Source of the DNA: Pipra filicauda
Taxonomy: Eukaryota > Chordata > Aves > Passeriformes > Pipridae
Length of the DNA: 64,000 nt
NCBI RefSeq assembly: GCF_003945595.2
Contig: NW_024104344.1
Location: 1,438,715 to 1,502,714, forward strand
Direction of reading: 5' to 3'
The notes beneath the pieces are model-generated. The model was given only the letters and a program-made list of their open reading frames with translations, was not told the origin of the DNA and searched no databases. The translations under genes were made by a program, and so were the position numbers. Shown here piece by piece: positions 48,141-63,300 of the stretch. The number at the start of each line of letters is the position of its first letter. Within the stretch, counting starts at the first letter, position 1.

Positions 48141-51100
48141 AGTTGGTTCTGACCAAATAATATCATAATCCTCTGTCTCACACATGTGGCCAACAGCTCT
48201 TACATGTACACTATGAAGCACATAACATATTGATTTATATGTAAAATATGAAAAAGCAGCATGAATACTTTTATTCAAACAAACAAAAATCCCCCACACC
48301 AAAATATTCAGTGATCTCTACTATAATAAAATAATGGCCTAAGTGTAACTCATGGTGTTTTCAGAATTATTAAATAGGCTGAGGATGGATGAAAAAGTTG
48401 GGTTCCTATTTAAAAATAACTATTAGCAAATTTTGCCATGGTAATATTGACTTCTGTTCCTAAATCAAGACTTGGCATTTAAATTAGAAACATAATTCCT
48501 CATAGTAGAAAATGAGTAATAGAATAAGTTTTCATCTTTCTGTTGCTACTTTTAACTCAATTCATACTTTCAATGATTAAAAGTAAGCTTATGCTGAGAT
48601 TTAAATGCCTTGTACAAAAGATGTTTACACCAGCTTATTTAAAACTGGTGAAAATAATATAGAATGTTTTTCTTTTAATCACTTCTATATTGTTTATTTT
48701 TCTAAAATTCTTCTGACAGAAATGTTAATGGCTTGAATTGAGGAAGATCAGTTGTTATTCAGAACATGTTTTTGTACATGAAGTTTAAGCTAACTCCAGA
48801 TGAGAACAGGCATTTTTACTCTGTGATTCAGGTTGTGTCTCTTTGGTTTATCTGAGATTTCAGTCATTTGATCAAGTATCAGAAATAGTACTCTGATTTG
48901 TGTAGGTTTGGATGATTTCCAGTTTAGACATCTACCATGCAATATCTCCACTGCAGCAATTTCTCTGAAGTTGCCTTTACAGTAGAAGGAAAAATGTCAC
49001 TCTTAGCAGTGACATCAACATAAGGTTAAGGTAAGATGTGCACTAGCCTAAGTACAGTAAACAGATATCTGTATAGACTTACATTTATTCATCTGGTCAT
49101 ATTATTACAGGCAATATTGAAGTGAGTGATTTGAAATGTTTGCTAGATTGAAATCTTATTTGTCTAACATGTTTAAAAAGTTATACTCAGTAATTGCAAA
49201 GAAGTCAATATTTGTTGCAGGATAATTTATACAAATGAAATGAGATTAAATTAAATTTGTTAAAATGCTTACTATACTATACCATAAAGCTTCTGCACAT
49301 CCCCAGAAATATCATTTGAACTGGTAGTAATCAAGAATCTCAGAAGAACTATCAAGGACAGTAGAGATATAGATTACCACCTGTGTTGTGTTTGAGGCAG
49401 AAAAGTCTTTCTGTTCCCAACCCTTTACATCGAAAAATCTGACTTTCCATTTTGTACTTGGCTTACTTCACAGAAATATTTGTAAACAGCAGTTGTGCAA
49501 ATATGTTTACTTATTTTCACCAACCAGAATACTGTTTAGTCAAACTGTTGGCAGTAATGACTTTGAAGCAAAGAACATCCAAGAAATGTAAAAGTTTGTC
49601 TGATGCACCTGAATACTACTGAAATGAAATGAATGTCAGTGCCATCCTTGAAAATAAATACAGGGACATCCTTCCCGCTTTTCATTTGTTCTTTTTCTTT
49701 TCTTTTTTTTTTTTTTTAAATTAATCTGAAAAATTTTGCATGTTAAGGCTGGTAGGTTTTGGGTTGATTTGGTTTTTTACTATTGTAAAAGTAATTTTGC
49801 TTTGTCAGTTTTCTGTATAACTTTGAAATACTGGTCTATAACTTTGCAAACGTGGGACAAGCTTACAGTTAGATTTTCCTCCAAATGCCAGCCTTTTTTT
49901 TCTGCCACGTCTTTACAATTCTCATGCTATTAAAAACCTATCCTTAAATGCATTAGACTATCATAAGAGGAGTCGCGTAAATACTTTTACATAATTATTT
50001 GCTACATTAAAAATGTGTTGCTGTTACGCTGTGTCTCCTCAAAATTTTAGGTTCTATCCATTTTTATGGCAAAGAAATTGTAATAGAAACAGTAGAAAAA
50101 ATCCCAGCAATAACAATAATAGATTACTTTCCCAAGGAACTATTTCAGGATTCCTGGATCTAGCTCTTACCTTCTTCATTGGTACAGTGTGGTTTTGCCA
50201 TGTCCTGATGTCAGACAGCTCATATTTCTTGCCAAAGTGTCGTGTGGTGCTGTGCTCTGTGTCACGCAGTGGTGTTGAGGGGAGAACATAGCCTTTATTT
50301 CAGCTCAGTTCTGTGCACTAATAAAACAGGTCTTTTCTTCATAGGGCCCAATGTCTGTGATGCAGACAATATTTACTGTGGTTAATGTGAAACACTGTGG
50401 CTTCTCCCACGGCTGTGTGGTCCACGGGCACAGTGGACATGTGTGCACCAAGCAGGCAGCATAGAAGCTGTGGCACTGGTTATCTGAGTGTGTGAGGGAT
50501 GATTCTCACCTCAGAAGACCGCAAAATCGAAGGCAAGCTCCATGTGCCTGATGAGATGTGAGGCTGGGCAGTTCTGCCTGGCTTGAAATGAACTGCAAGT
50601 TCTTAATCTGTAAAACAAGGATGACCTGCTCTTGCTCCCTTGCTCTTGGAAGATTAAATACTTCACTGGTTAAAGTTTGGTTTAAAATAGGAGTTAATCT
50701 TAGGCATCTTTCTGCTGTTTCTAGTTCATTTTTTTTGTGTGAGGAACAAGTAGGTATTGTTTGTCTGAATTTAAATTAATATAATATTAAGTTGTCAAAA
50801 CTCACTGAAGCCATTTATAAATGTCCTTTCATTATGAAGCACACACACCCACTGCAAAGCTGCTTTGAGAATCTTCTGATAAGAAGTTGTAGTAGCACAG
50901 GGGTGGAAGGGTAATTTAAAATATGACAGTCCTAATAAGGTTCTTAGTGCTAAAGGGAATTATTATTTTGATGGCTAAGCTTAAAAAAATAGCACAATTA
51001 TAATGCCCGTGTAAGGAACTCTCAGTGAAAATCAGTTCTATGCTTCTTTGGACTGAGTGGCCTGCAAATGAAGACTGAGCCCACCAGTGATGTTGTAGTG

Positions 51101-53798
51101 CCATGAAGCTATACCATTTCTAGACTTTAATAACCTAGCTCAGGTTCTTGAAACAGTATGAGCATGTAAGAATAACTCTTTCTGGGCTATTTGTTCCTAT
51201 TGAGAAGTAGGGTTTGTTGCCTGGACAAAGACTTCATTTATGTCCTTCAGCTTCATTGAAATGTGCCAAATAAATATCCAGCTATCCACTCTATAGGAAA
51301 ATTAGCCCCATCCTTAAAAGAGAATTTTAAATGTACTTAGTGTGTAATTCACTGTTGAAAAATACCCCAAAGTATGTGTATATGAACCACAGCTGGTTGG
51401 AGATCATATAGGGTTTCATTTTGAAAATACTGATTTATCAAATGAATCATGTTAGGGGTAAAAGGAGTGGAAAATATGACTTCAAGATTTTTTTCAGTTG
51501 TTCTGGGAGTTTCTTTTCTATTTCTCCACAGTTTGAAAGTCCTATTGCCATTGATCACTGCAAAGTTATCAGTATTTTATCTTTGTTATCACTGCACCAG
51601 TGCTGGGAACCTGATGCTAACCTAGAGAAATGAAATTATTTATTTAGGGTTTCTGGCAGATAAACCACAGAGTGCTACTGCACCATTTCTGGCAAGAGCA
51701 CTTGGTGATGCATGCAAACAAGGTCTGTTTTAATGAGCTGCTGGCCAACAGGAGGCAGCAGCATTTAATCTTAAGACCTATGTCCTCTTGAACATATGGT
51801 GCTAAGCAAGAGTCTTGCACAGCCCAATTAGTAATGAGAACTAATCTGAAATGTGCTAGCAGCAAACTGCAACAAACCAAATAGGAGGGGCATATTTCTC
51901 ATTTTTGGTGAAGAGTTAATTGTATTTTGAAATTAAAGTACATTATTGCCATTTCAAGTGGTGGATATGAACCAATGGAATTTCATAAAAACAAAAAAGC
52001 CAGGAGCAGTCAGAGTTGAAGCTTTTGGCATAATGAACGCTACCATTTATACATTTGTTTATATAACACTTCACTTGTACTCATCCATATCATGACAACT
52101 GCAGCATAATCAAAAATCTGTTTCTAATATGTCCTGGAAGCCCTTAAAATGTTTGCATCTTGCATATAACCTCCCATTGAGGCTCAAATGCAAAGGCTGA
52201 ATGGAATGAAATTAGTTAATATCACTGTTCTTAGATGAATATTTAAACGCCTGCACATATAGAGAGAAAGAAATTATGGAGGCAAGGAGAAAAGGAAGAA
52301 TTAATTGGTTTACACTCTAAAGCTGAGCAAATTCCACGTCCTTGAAGCTGTTTCAAAAAAGTAGGAGCACCTGAGACCTAAATTGCATGGATAGAGTATT
52401 TTATCCAAGTGCTGTTAGCACTTGTCAAAACATTGTTCAAAGAGAAGACCTGGAATATAGTCAAAAGGACCAGAAAATTAAGTAAAGCCATTTTGATATT
52501 AAATCAAGTATTTTGTAGATGTCCAGTGTAAAAATACTAAATATTTGCATGAATATATGCTTGATCATTGTCCTGCATTTGCAGACCAGGTATGGTATTG
52601 CTTTCTTCACTCACTGTTAACAACAGCTGAGAGTCCTGCTCTTAAAATATTTTGTCTTAGTGGTTATGCGGAATAGAAATATTTCTGCTATGCCTGGATT
52701 GCAAGAATATCATAGAACTAATAAAGGCATATCTAGGAAAATTGCAGAGGTGACAACACTTGTATAAACATACAATGACATTCTGGATGTGTTGGAATGG
52801 CAAACACCTAAGGTCTTGGGGAAGGGCAATAAATACACACACAGAAACACACAGACGTATATATTTTAGACATATAATCTCTTTGGTCCAGACAGGTTCC
52901 ACTCTTTGTAAAATTTCTGTCTTCCTATTAGAACTTAAATTAGTTCTAGATTAGTTTCTGTTCATAATCAAAATAGTTTCTAGTATTTATTTACATCTTT
53001 AACAGGCTTTTAGAAAAAGGAGATTGAGACATAATAATTTTGCTTTTTCTGTACTTCCATGATAAAACAAAGGAAAAAATGTTTTCAGCAACTTCCTTTC
53101 TAAAATGCAAGCCCAGCTGCAATTATTGTGGTGATTTCATGCTGCTGGGATAAAAGAGAAAACTATAAAAGATTAGTACTGGTGGTAGATGTTAGATAAA
53201 AAGCAAAGGCATGACAGAAAAGGGCATGAACTTGGTGTATATTATTACCATATTATCCCTCTCTCCATAGAAATCTTATGTTCTTTTTATTTAAAAATAA
53301 ATACACAGCTAATTTATGTAAGACATGGTTTAGCTAGTTACTTTCAAAGTGTAACATTTAGGTAGCACAAATTCCTTATTTGCCTTGTATTTTTTTATTC
53401 TGTCTGGGTTGGGCTCTTTGGGTCTACTTGGCCAATAAAAAATATTGCACTTAAAAAAATTAATTATAATGTCATTCAAAGCCTATGAATATTCCTGCCT
53501 ATGTAAGTAGCTGAACTGTACCCGTAGTGCTTAAATATGGCAAAATCTATTCAATAAGCCTGGGAAATCTACTTTAGAAAAAAGTTTTGGTTTACCACAC
53601 TCTCTTGGCCCTCAACCCAATGCTCTTCTCTCCTTGTTATAAGTTTATTTCTACATTGAAAGGTATTTACAGGTAAGCACACGTAAAAGCTGTGAAGCTG
53701 TTATAGACATTGATTCCTATATAAACGCAGGGAAGGAAAGTGGGGTGCATGTATGTATAAATTTGTAAATACCATATCTATTCTTACAGTGGTAATGA
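48141..53798. other. Unique AT-rich DNA, no gene seen
   Basis: A 15-base T run lies at 49703-49717. A GC-richer patch at 50390-50560 has no match I can name. Open frames are short and unremarkable. Confidence 0.5.
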
Positions 53799-54318
53799 TA
53801 GAGAATCAAATAATTATTTATGTTGGGAAAGACCTCTAAGATCATCAAGTCCAACCATTATCCCACCACTGCCATTTCAACCACAAAGCCATGTCCCTCA
53901 GTGCCACACCTACACATCCTTTAAATACCTCCAGGGATGGTGAGTCAACAATTTCCCCAAGCAACCTATTCCAATGCTTGATAATCCTTTTGGTGAAGAA
54001 ATTTTTCCAAATATTCAGTCTAAAACCCCCTGACACAACTCGAGGCCACTTCTGTTGTTAGTTGCCTGGGAGAAAAGACTGACGCCCTCCTGACTACAAT
54101 CTCTTTTCAGGTAGTTGCAGAGAGTGATAAAGTCCCACCTGAGCCTCCTTTTCTCCGGGCTAAACAACCCCAGTTTCCACAACTGCTCCTTATTATGGCT
54201 GTACTTGACCTTTCATCAGCTTTGTTGCCCTTCTCCAGACTCTCACTAGCACGTCAATCTCCTTCTTGTAGTGAGGGACCCAAAAGTGAACACAGGATTC
54301 AAGGCGCATTGTCTTGAG
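53799..54318 (-). mobile_element. CR1 LINE, 5'-truncated copy
   Basis: A minus-strand CR1 3' part. On the plus strand it opens with a decayed tail ('agagaatcaaataat') and 'gacctctaagatcatcaagt'. A minus-strand frame at 53845-54036 encodes [10 protein letters not shown] and NRLLGEIVDSPSLEVFK. Further on come 'ctccttttctccgggctaaa' and 'agtgaacacaggattcaagg', typical of this LINE. It is more diverged than the 8.4 kb copy, so probably older, and inactive. Confidence 0.92.
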
Positions 54319-57300
54319 ATATGGTTTAGTACTAAGCAACATTATCTTGTCTCAGTGAGACCATGTCCCCTGACCTTAACCAAACAGCACGACGCTCTGC
54401 TGTTGTCCCTTGGCGGTTTCTTTTAGCATTTTTATCCAGGCAAACATATTTTAATTTGGATACATTCCAGGGAGGCAATTAAAGCACTGCACAACTTTTG
54501 GTGTATTTTAATTTGTTCTTCAAAGCAGCACTTGCTGATGTGGACTAATCAGCTTTTATGTGCCAGTGAAAGCACAGAACATGATGACAGATGGCAAGCC
54601 AGAAAAATTCTTGTAGCTAAATACCCACTGTCATTGTTAACCTAGAGACTGACAACTTTGGTGTCATTTTGTACAGGATATGAGAGTTTTCCTTTAGCTA
54701 TAGCTAGGTGCTCAAAATATCATGGACTCTCGTAGCATGGTGTATTTGAACATGAAAACATCCAACTGACATATCAATGAGATAGTCCTGATGAATACTA
54801 CAAGTCAGTTTGGCAATACATAAGGTTTGTGGCAATGTCACTGCGCAATATCTAACTTCCTAATCTGTTCATCTGTCTTTTCTTATCCTCTTGTAATGTC
54901 CATCAGCAGCCAGTTAATAAGTTAACTTGTGGGGAGATATTTCAGCCATCTAATTAATAGTGTAGGGGGAAAAAAATCCAAGCAAGTTCTGCTTATATTT
55001 CTGCTCAATATTTTAATGTATCCACAGAACACACTTTATTTTATTTTAAGAAATATGTACCTAAGAATCCTTTCAAACAAATGAGCTATTAATATCAGGA
55101 ACATCAAAGAGAAATGCACTTCAAACTTATGTGCCTCCATCCAGAATTTAATGCAACTGCATAGGTTTTGAACTAAGATCTCAGCAGGACAAAGAGAATT
55201 CTACTCTAAGAATTTAAATACTTGCAATTCTTTTTTAAACACTTGTTCTTTTATTGTAATGTCTTAATTGTATTTTAGTTTATAGATTATATCATTTATC
55301 ATATAAGTGAAACACTGGCTTGCCACTCTTTTAGAGAAAAAAAAATTAAGGTTTAGGGAAGGAGGGGGGAAAGAGTAAGGTGGTATCATTTCAAAACAAA
55401 GCCAGTCTGAACATCCATCATCTTCTCAGACTACCAGTTACATTTCATATTCACATATATAGTTCCTAAACACAGGTAATCACATTTGGCACACTGGAAC
55501 TGTCTGACATCACTTTCTGGTAATTCTTATGATACAATTTATTTTGAGATGAAATTTCTTATCTTTTGTGGGTAAACATTTCAGAAGTTATTGTAGAGAA
55601 CCCCTTATCTTCACTGAATGTGTTGAGATTCTTTTATTAGCAGTAAACATTTGATCTTTTGGGAGCTTTTTGACCAGCTCACTCTCTCAGGTACTGTTTT
55701 CCTAAATGTTTTCTTGCCTCAATCCACAAGAGACAAGATGTTTCACAAAGAAATCACCTACATATGAAAATGAGTTAAGTAAGAGCTTTAATCTTTTCTC
55801 CTTATTCTGTGCACCTGATAAAAATACAAGCAAGAACAATATCAGCTAAAATACCCTCCCATTAATCCCAAGTGGTTCTCTGATTTCCGCATTAAATTAT
55901 TTTTGTGCAGCAGTCTAGGGGAAGTATACTTTATTTATGCTGCCTGATTGCAGAATTGATTCTACATGAGAAAAGAGTAAAGAAACAGAAAAGGAGCATG
56001 TTGTAGGCTTTGCAGGCTTTGCTCTGCTTGCACGTTGTGGTCTTCCAACTTAAGTCTCCAAAAAAAGGTGTCCCTCATTTTCATATGCAAAATATCTTCA
56101 TGCATTCTTCATGGAGACACTCTTGACTTTTCTTGAAATATGGCTTGGATTGTCTCATCCTTTTATAGGGCTCAGATGACAACTATTTCATATCATAAAA
56201 TTTCCTGACTGGAAGATTTCCATCACTCGAGTGTTGACCTAAGAACACCTGACTTAATCCTCACCACCTAGTTTGCACTATGTCTTTGTATGAAGCTCCA
56301 GCTGGGTGTTGTATTTCTGCATGTTCAGCTTTTCTTAAAAACACAACAGCTCTAATTCTCACATTCAGACTGGATGCCTATATTACTCCATTCCCTAGAC
56401 ACTACTAGATTGCCACAGCACTTTTTATACTTTGCTTAATGCATGTTTGTTTGGTTTTAAATATGTGCAATTGTCTGGAGGGTTCTTTTTTTACAGTTCA
56501 CAGTAGAGTTCACACATAGTTCACACACAGAAACCCAATGCAGCCAGTCAACAATAAAAAAGGGACAAGCTACAAGGTACTAGGTAATTGCCAAGTGAAA
56601 TATCACAAGGGATTCTGAAACATTTCCAACAGATTGTTTGAATGTTTGAGATAATGTCTTCTAACTCTTCTTCATTCTGTGATATACTACAGGTCTATCC
56701 AAAATAGTGCTTTGGACAGGAAAGAGAAGCCATCCAAAGATTTGTACAAATGTCACACTTGGAAATTACTTTCTACCCATTGAAGAGTCTTCAAATTTTC
56801 CTGATAAAGTGATAAAACTGTCCCAAATAGTCCCCTACTTTTACTATGTGGACCATTTTTTATCTCTAAAATGACAAGGCTCGCATAAGGAGGATGCTAC
56901 AGGTATCTCAGCAAAAGAGAGGGAGAATCTGTGATGAGCAGAGCCAGAGGGAGAAGAAAGCAGCTGTGAAGCAATATAGGCTCCGTATGGAAATGAAGAG
57001 TGAATTGATATTTTAAACAAGATCTAGAGCTGAACATTTTTGTCACGTGTTCAGCCTGGTGTCATGCTTACCAGAATGCTTTTTTTCTGAGACGGATTTT
57101 ATCCAGGTTTGCAGCTTGACAATCTGATACCTCTTTCCTTGGAAGTGGCAGTTCACTTAGCTGCCAGCCCAGTAACATTGTCAATAATCTCTTTGAGAAG
57201 CTCAGTAACATTATCAGGATGAGGATAGATCTTTGACCTTAGTGAGGCTAGGGTTTTATTACATGAGCTTATTTTACTGATTATTCTTGCTTCTCATCAA

Positions 57301-60300
57301 GATTCTGGGTTGCGCATCAGTTCCTTGAATCCATGTGCCTGTCCTTGGTTCTGTGTCCTGATCCTCACTTCTGCCTCCCTCCCCCATCATTTAATTAGGT
57401 TTACCTCCTGTTGATCTTAGATTCTTCTACATAATGCAGAATTCTTGACTACCGGCCCAACTCCAGCTTCTGTTTTGCTTTGATTTTGCAGCTAGCACAA
57501 CCACCAACTTCTTTTCTTTCACCTCAAAATGATTGTAATTTTAAATTGATTTCACCCTCTACATTTCTCCCTCTGGATTTACTTTCTACAGTCATAAAAT
57601 ACAAAATATATCTCTGAAAAACTGATCTGCTGACTTCAGAGAGTTTTGTAATGTGTTAATAATTTCAAGATTTGAAAATTGAAACAAGGTTTCAAGAAAA
57701 TCTTGAAAACAATGTAAGTTTTTATATAAGAAATATCCTTTTTTTCCCTTGTAAATTATTTTGGAATTTCATATCTGTAAGAAGCACAAGGTGAGGGCAT
57801 CAAAGTAGCATTGGCTATTATATACATGAAAAATTTCAAGTGTCTTATCTACTATTATTGTCAAAATTATCAAGTAGTGATATGCCAGTTTGGAGGATTA
57901 ATCAACAACATTTTTTTGAAGTTCACCACAAAACTGGAGAAAAAGGTTTTTTCTTTCATTCTGACGGTAATCACCTTCTGGATACTTCTAAATCATCTCT
58001 GCTCAAGGTTGACTTTTAAAAGTCACATGTCAGAAGATCATCAACCTGCAAGTAACTTTCCCTGCTATTGCAAGCCAACAGAAAACATTTTGGTAGGAAA
58101 GTGCAAGAACAATGGCAAAACATCATAGTCCCCGTGATTACTGAGAATTCAGTTTTCCCTCTTTTTTGGAAGGAATAAAAGAAGAGTGAGCATACCTAAG
58201 GAATACCAGAAACACCAGACAATTATTTTTCTCAAGAGTCACTTTTTTAATAAATTCGGATTATGTGTGGAATGTGTGGCTACCATTTCCATAGAAACAA
58301 AAAGGTGACAGGCAGTTGCTACTCCTTATATGGAAACAGTTAATGTCAGTTTTAGATTCAGTGGATCTTTTCGTATGTGTTTGGTAAAGTCCAGAAAAAG
58401 GTGTTTTATCAACTACTAGTATTCTATCTGTTAAAGAAAGACAAATATACTGCCTTTTGAAGAAATAATATGTTTTCCTCTTAATTATCCAAAAATAACA
58501 ACTCGGATTGAAGACATGGGGGCACTTGAGCTGAACCTTTTTTCTTCCCGGTGACTTTAGGTTTTTACAGGTTACTTAATCTACCACAACTTGAAAAATC
58601 AATATCTTCATATTTTACCTTAGCTACCCAGTGTTTGCCTCTATACATCTTCCTGTCAGATAGAAGGCTGTGAAGGTGATAAAGAATCTTGAACTTGGAT
58701 TAGTACATTTCACAATGTAGATGTGCGATGAAAAAAAATGACACACCAGATCAATCCATCTCCTGCAAGAAGTGAATTGCATCTAATTTTGGATTTGACA
58801 AGATTTTCAGCTGATCAGGGTGGTGGGAGAACCTAGCCCATTTTTACATTTTTGTATTTGAATGGAAAAAGATGACAAAAGTAAGAAGACAGTGTTCACT
58901 GAACTTCATTTCAGCTAGACTTATATTTCAGATAATTGAATAGATATTCAAAAGTAATGGAGAAATAACGATCTCAGCATGTGAACTGGCCTGCACGATT
59001 GTGTAAATGTCCTGTGTCTTTCGCTCTATCCTGCTACATTACAAGAGCAGTAGAAATAGCCCTTGAAGAGAAAAGATGGTAAAACATCTTCTCAGACTAC
59101 TCTGTGGTTTTTTTACAGCTGTACTTTTGCATACAGTTTTTTGTCTGTGTCTAGTAAACTACCAATAGTCTGTGCTACATTTTGAAAATACGAGTACTCT
59201 GTTTCAGAAAAAATATATATGATTGTCACAATCTCAGGATCAATAAAATGAGATCTGAACGTTTAAACTTACTTAGTTTAAAAAAATCTATCAATTGAAA
59301 GGGATGAGGGAACTTGCGTTCAATGCTAACACACGAAAAAATAGCAAATATATGTATCTGAGGAATATTATAGATTGTATTAATATATATAGAACTATGG
59401 CTATGTTGCTATGAAGTGTATTAAGGACCAAAAACAGCTATTAATTCTTTATAGAAATAATTATTTAGGTTCACTTCTTATCATTTAACTCAGCAATATT
59501 CGACGTGGAGGTTAGATATAAATCCAAATTATTTGCTTGTCCTTTACTTTACCAGTTTGTATAGAATCTGCTAATAGGACTACTAAGCTATTTCCCAAAA
59601 GTATTTTCTTTTTAAAGAATTTTATTTTTTTTTTCTCATCACTGCAGTAAATCTTCCCTTACTTTGAACAGTGATCAGTGATCCTATCCAAACCATTCTT
59701 CATTAAATGTGTTAGTCTTTTCATATCTTTGCTATGTCTTTCTCAGCCTCTGGGATTTGGTAAATACAGATCTTCTCTTGGCAAATTAAGCACCTCTGAA
59801 TAGTCAGTTTCAATCATAGGAATCACTATTTATTTCTCAATATATAAATTGTATACCCAGTTCTCATACTAGAAGCCTGAAATAGAGGACACATGTAATA
59901 TGGGAGTTAAAATATTCATGCTTGGTTATCTTAAGCTTAATATTTACTAAAAGATTTCTTAATGTTCAGCCCTTCTGAAAGCTGATCATTTTTATTAATT
60001 GCTTGACTAGTGATTTAGTTTACAATAGATTAGACAGATTTTAGTAGAGCAAACACACCGCCCTTGCAGTGGGTTATTCATACCAGTTGGCTTAAAGGTG
60101 ACACATCTACCTGTGGTGTTCTCATACCTTCAGGTTTTTGCACTGACTGAGACTGCCTACAACTGCAAATTTAAATCTGTAGTCTAGAGATACTCATGTG
60201 AAAGGCAATTATTCACAGTGCTAATTTGGGAAACAGTTACTGCTATTTATTTTTCAAAATATTAAGTATTTATATTTTTCAGTGAATATTTCAGGTAAAT

Positions 60301-63300
60301 GATTGGCAAATCTGTTTTATTCCTGTGCTAATATACAGTTGATAATTAATTTTCAGAACTTACAAAGCAGTTTCTTGGCAAGGAGGGGAGGGAAAAGAAT
60401 CTGTTCCATTTCTGGATAACTAAAGGTTTATAATTGATAGATGTACTCTATACATGTGACGTCATTTAAAATATTCAGTTTAAATCATCCAGCCCCCATA
60501 TACAGTTTCATTTCCACAAATAGTCACAAACTGGATCTCAACTGCATCATTGTTTTGCCTTTTATCATAATTACAAACATTTCCTCCAATTTGGAGTGTG
60601 TACATAGGTTGATAACATATTTCAGGATAAAAATACGCTTATTATATTAATTCTGAAAAAGTGTTTTTTGAGAGATTTTATTGCATATTAACAACTGCTG
60701 ACCTCTCCAAAAGATTTGTGGCTATCTATATTTGTATGTCTGTATTGGTAGCAAGTTTTAAAAGCCTACAAGATTTTCACAATAAATTTTAGAACCAATG
60801 GAGAATTTTAGTCCTGTGAATCACAACTATAATCAGTGAGTCTAACACATTTATTGTTCTAAACTTCTTTTTCAGAAAAAGTTTAAGTATTTTCCTTCAA
60901 TTTCTGATAAATTTTTCATCTCTACACTTTATTTTCAAATATTATAAATTGACTTTTTTCTACATCCCAAAACTAAAATTAGAATCATCACCTTTGTGCT
61001 CAGACCAAGTGACTAAAAGCTTTATAGAATCATCCACCACCTGAAAACCTTGAAACATATTTTAAAAACCATTCAGGTTGCATCATAAACCCGCTTTAAC
61101 AGCATATTGCTTGGTTAATACTTTTGCAAGAGATTGTTTTTCTTATCTAATTTTAGATGCTGTTCCACATTATACAGATGTTACACTTTTGTTTTCCTCT
61201 GAAATGCACATTTGAGGGCTTTTTATTTTTCAGCTCGGTTTTTTGTAAGGAAAAATGTCTTTTTCCTACTGAGCCACCAACAGGTGTTACTGTGGAAATG
61301 CAGCCAAATGAGGCTCCTGATGTTTTAAAGATATTTTTACAAGCATATTGTGCCTTTTCATGACCCAATCATTTCTTCTAAATGACATTTTTATAGCTGT
61401 TTATTTTGGTTTCATGTTTATACTTTCATGCATTAAAATTTTGTCCATACTTGGTTTTTCTGTTTCAATTATAAATGATTGTCATTTTAACATAATTCAG
61501 GGCAGAAAAATATCAAAATGTTAGCATCTTTTATCTAATAATCTCAAACTGTTTTGTAAGTATTAATGAAGGCCAGTTTACAGAATGTTTTCTCGTAAGA
61601 TAATCCTTGTAATTTCAAAACGTTTAGCAGACTGGAAAATAAATGTACAATACTATTAAGTAACTTCCCCAGGATTAAACAATGAGTTACACAGCTACTT
61701 TCTTGCAAGTAGGAGGAGCACAGCTAGATATATTTCCTCTGTGTGTGTGAAGGGAGTAATTTATGAATCAGATGAGTACAGGGTTGACAGACAGTCTGCT
61801 TTTTTTTTGTCTACAGTCTTTAATGTGTATCTGTAAACCACAGGTGGCTGAGTGCAGCCTGGCATCCATGACTTCAGGGTATGTTTACACCACAGGTAGT
61901 GAAATGACTGAACTTGAATTTACAGATGTAAATTTGAATTACCTGTCTGGGATAATGAACAGCAGTATGGCCACAGCAACATGGCTGGCTGTGCAGATGT
62001 TGAGCAGCTTTTTAGATGGGCTGAGCTCTGTCCTGTGGTGTGTACACAACCAGAAACGAAAAGATTTGAAAAAAGCTATTCCATGTGTATCTACACTGGG
62101 AACAGTCATTCCTTGGACTGAAGAGTGAACTCTAGGGACTGTGCTCCCTCCCTAAGACCTCCTGCTCTCTCAGGAGACCCAGACTCCCTCTGAAACTCCC
62201 AACTGGCTGCAGTGAACCGCAGCAAGACTACAACATAGTCTTGTGGACTATTAGTACAGTTTACTGCCCTCCCTGATTTAGACATCACCATGCACAATCT
62301 TACAAATATGCCCTAGTGAATACATCCTAAATATACTGGTACTAAGTCAAAAAAGAACAGCATGGTGCAAAATCATAGCTACAAGTTACTTTTTGCATCC
62401 CTTTCTGTCTTTCCTTCTGCATTTAAATTTTTCTCTTTTAGATCCCAATCATAATGCTTAAATGCTTTTGATTTCAAAAGTATTTGAATCAAATCAGAAG
62501 CTAAGTGAGAATAACTGTTATTGCAGTTTCTATAAGAAATGCACAAAAGATAGAAAATATAAGCACATGGATAGGTGGACATTATGATTTTCTTTAGCTG
62601 TTATTATGACATCTGATGTCTGGTAAACTGTAATTATGGAGGATATGATAATTATTTTGATAGGAGAAATTATCTTGTTTCTATTTATATTATATATCTT
62701 TCCAGATATCTATAGCCTAACATTCTCTTATGGACTGAAATCAAGATCCATCTTTCTTCTTCTGTTAAATCTAAATACCTGGGGGGTTTTCTATTTATCT
62801 TCACCATTGTTCTGAAGAAAGAAACGTACAAAAATAAAAAATATGCAAATATAGAAAGACTTAAATGAGTATACAGATCATTAGGAAATACTGTCTTGTG
62901 ATTCAGGAAAAAATTTTGATGCTATCCTACAGAAATGGATGGTGATGGAAGCAAAGAAAGAATTTTTCAGTGACTGTAGGACAAAGCATTCATGTACTGA
63001 AATGGAGATTTCTGGCTTCCAATCACCTGCACTTATTGTCTGGTAGAACTGTCCAAGATGCAGCACCAATTTGCCTAGTATGGGTGCACAGTCAGGTGGA
63101 CGGACTTGCTGTCTTCTCCCCCTCCTCAGTTTACCCTGCTTTCCTGCCTATAAAATTTGTGCCTGCTGTTAAAGGAAAAACCTTTTTGTGCACGTATCTG
63201 TCATCTTAGTAGCATTTGGATACTAATTCCAACTTTACTCCTTATTTTCATGTAAAAAGCAAGCTAGCATGTCGGTACTTCATCAACAACAGCTGGAGTA

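Noticed and set aside
57811..58128. 105-codon plus-strand frame
   Set aside because: AT-driven residue composition, no domain, no splice context.
61763..62128. 121-codon plus-strand frame with an upstream acceptor-like tract
   Set aside because: Length is within chance expectation, the product is unrecognisable and no donor is present. Kept only as a remark in the region entry.
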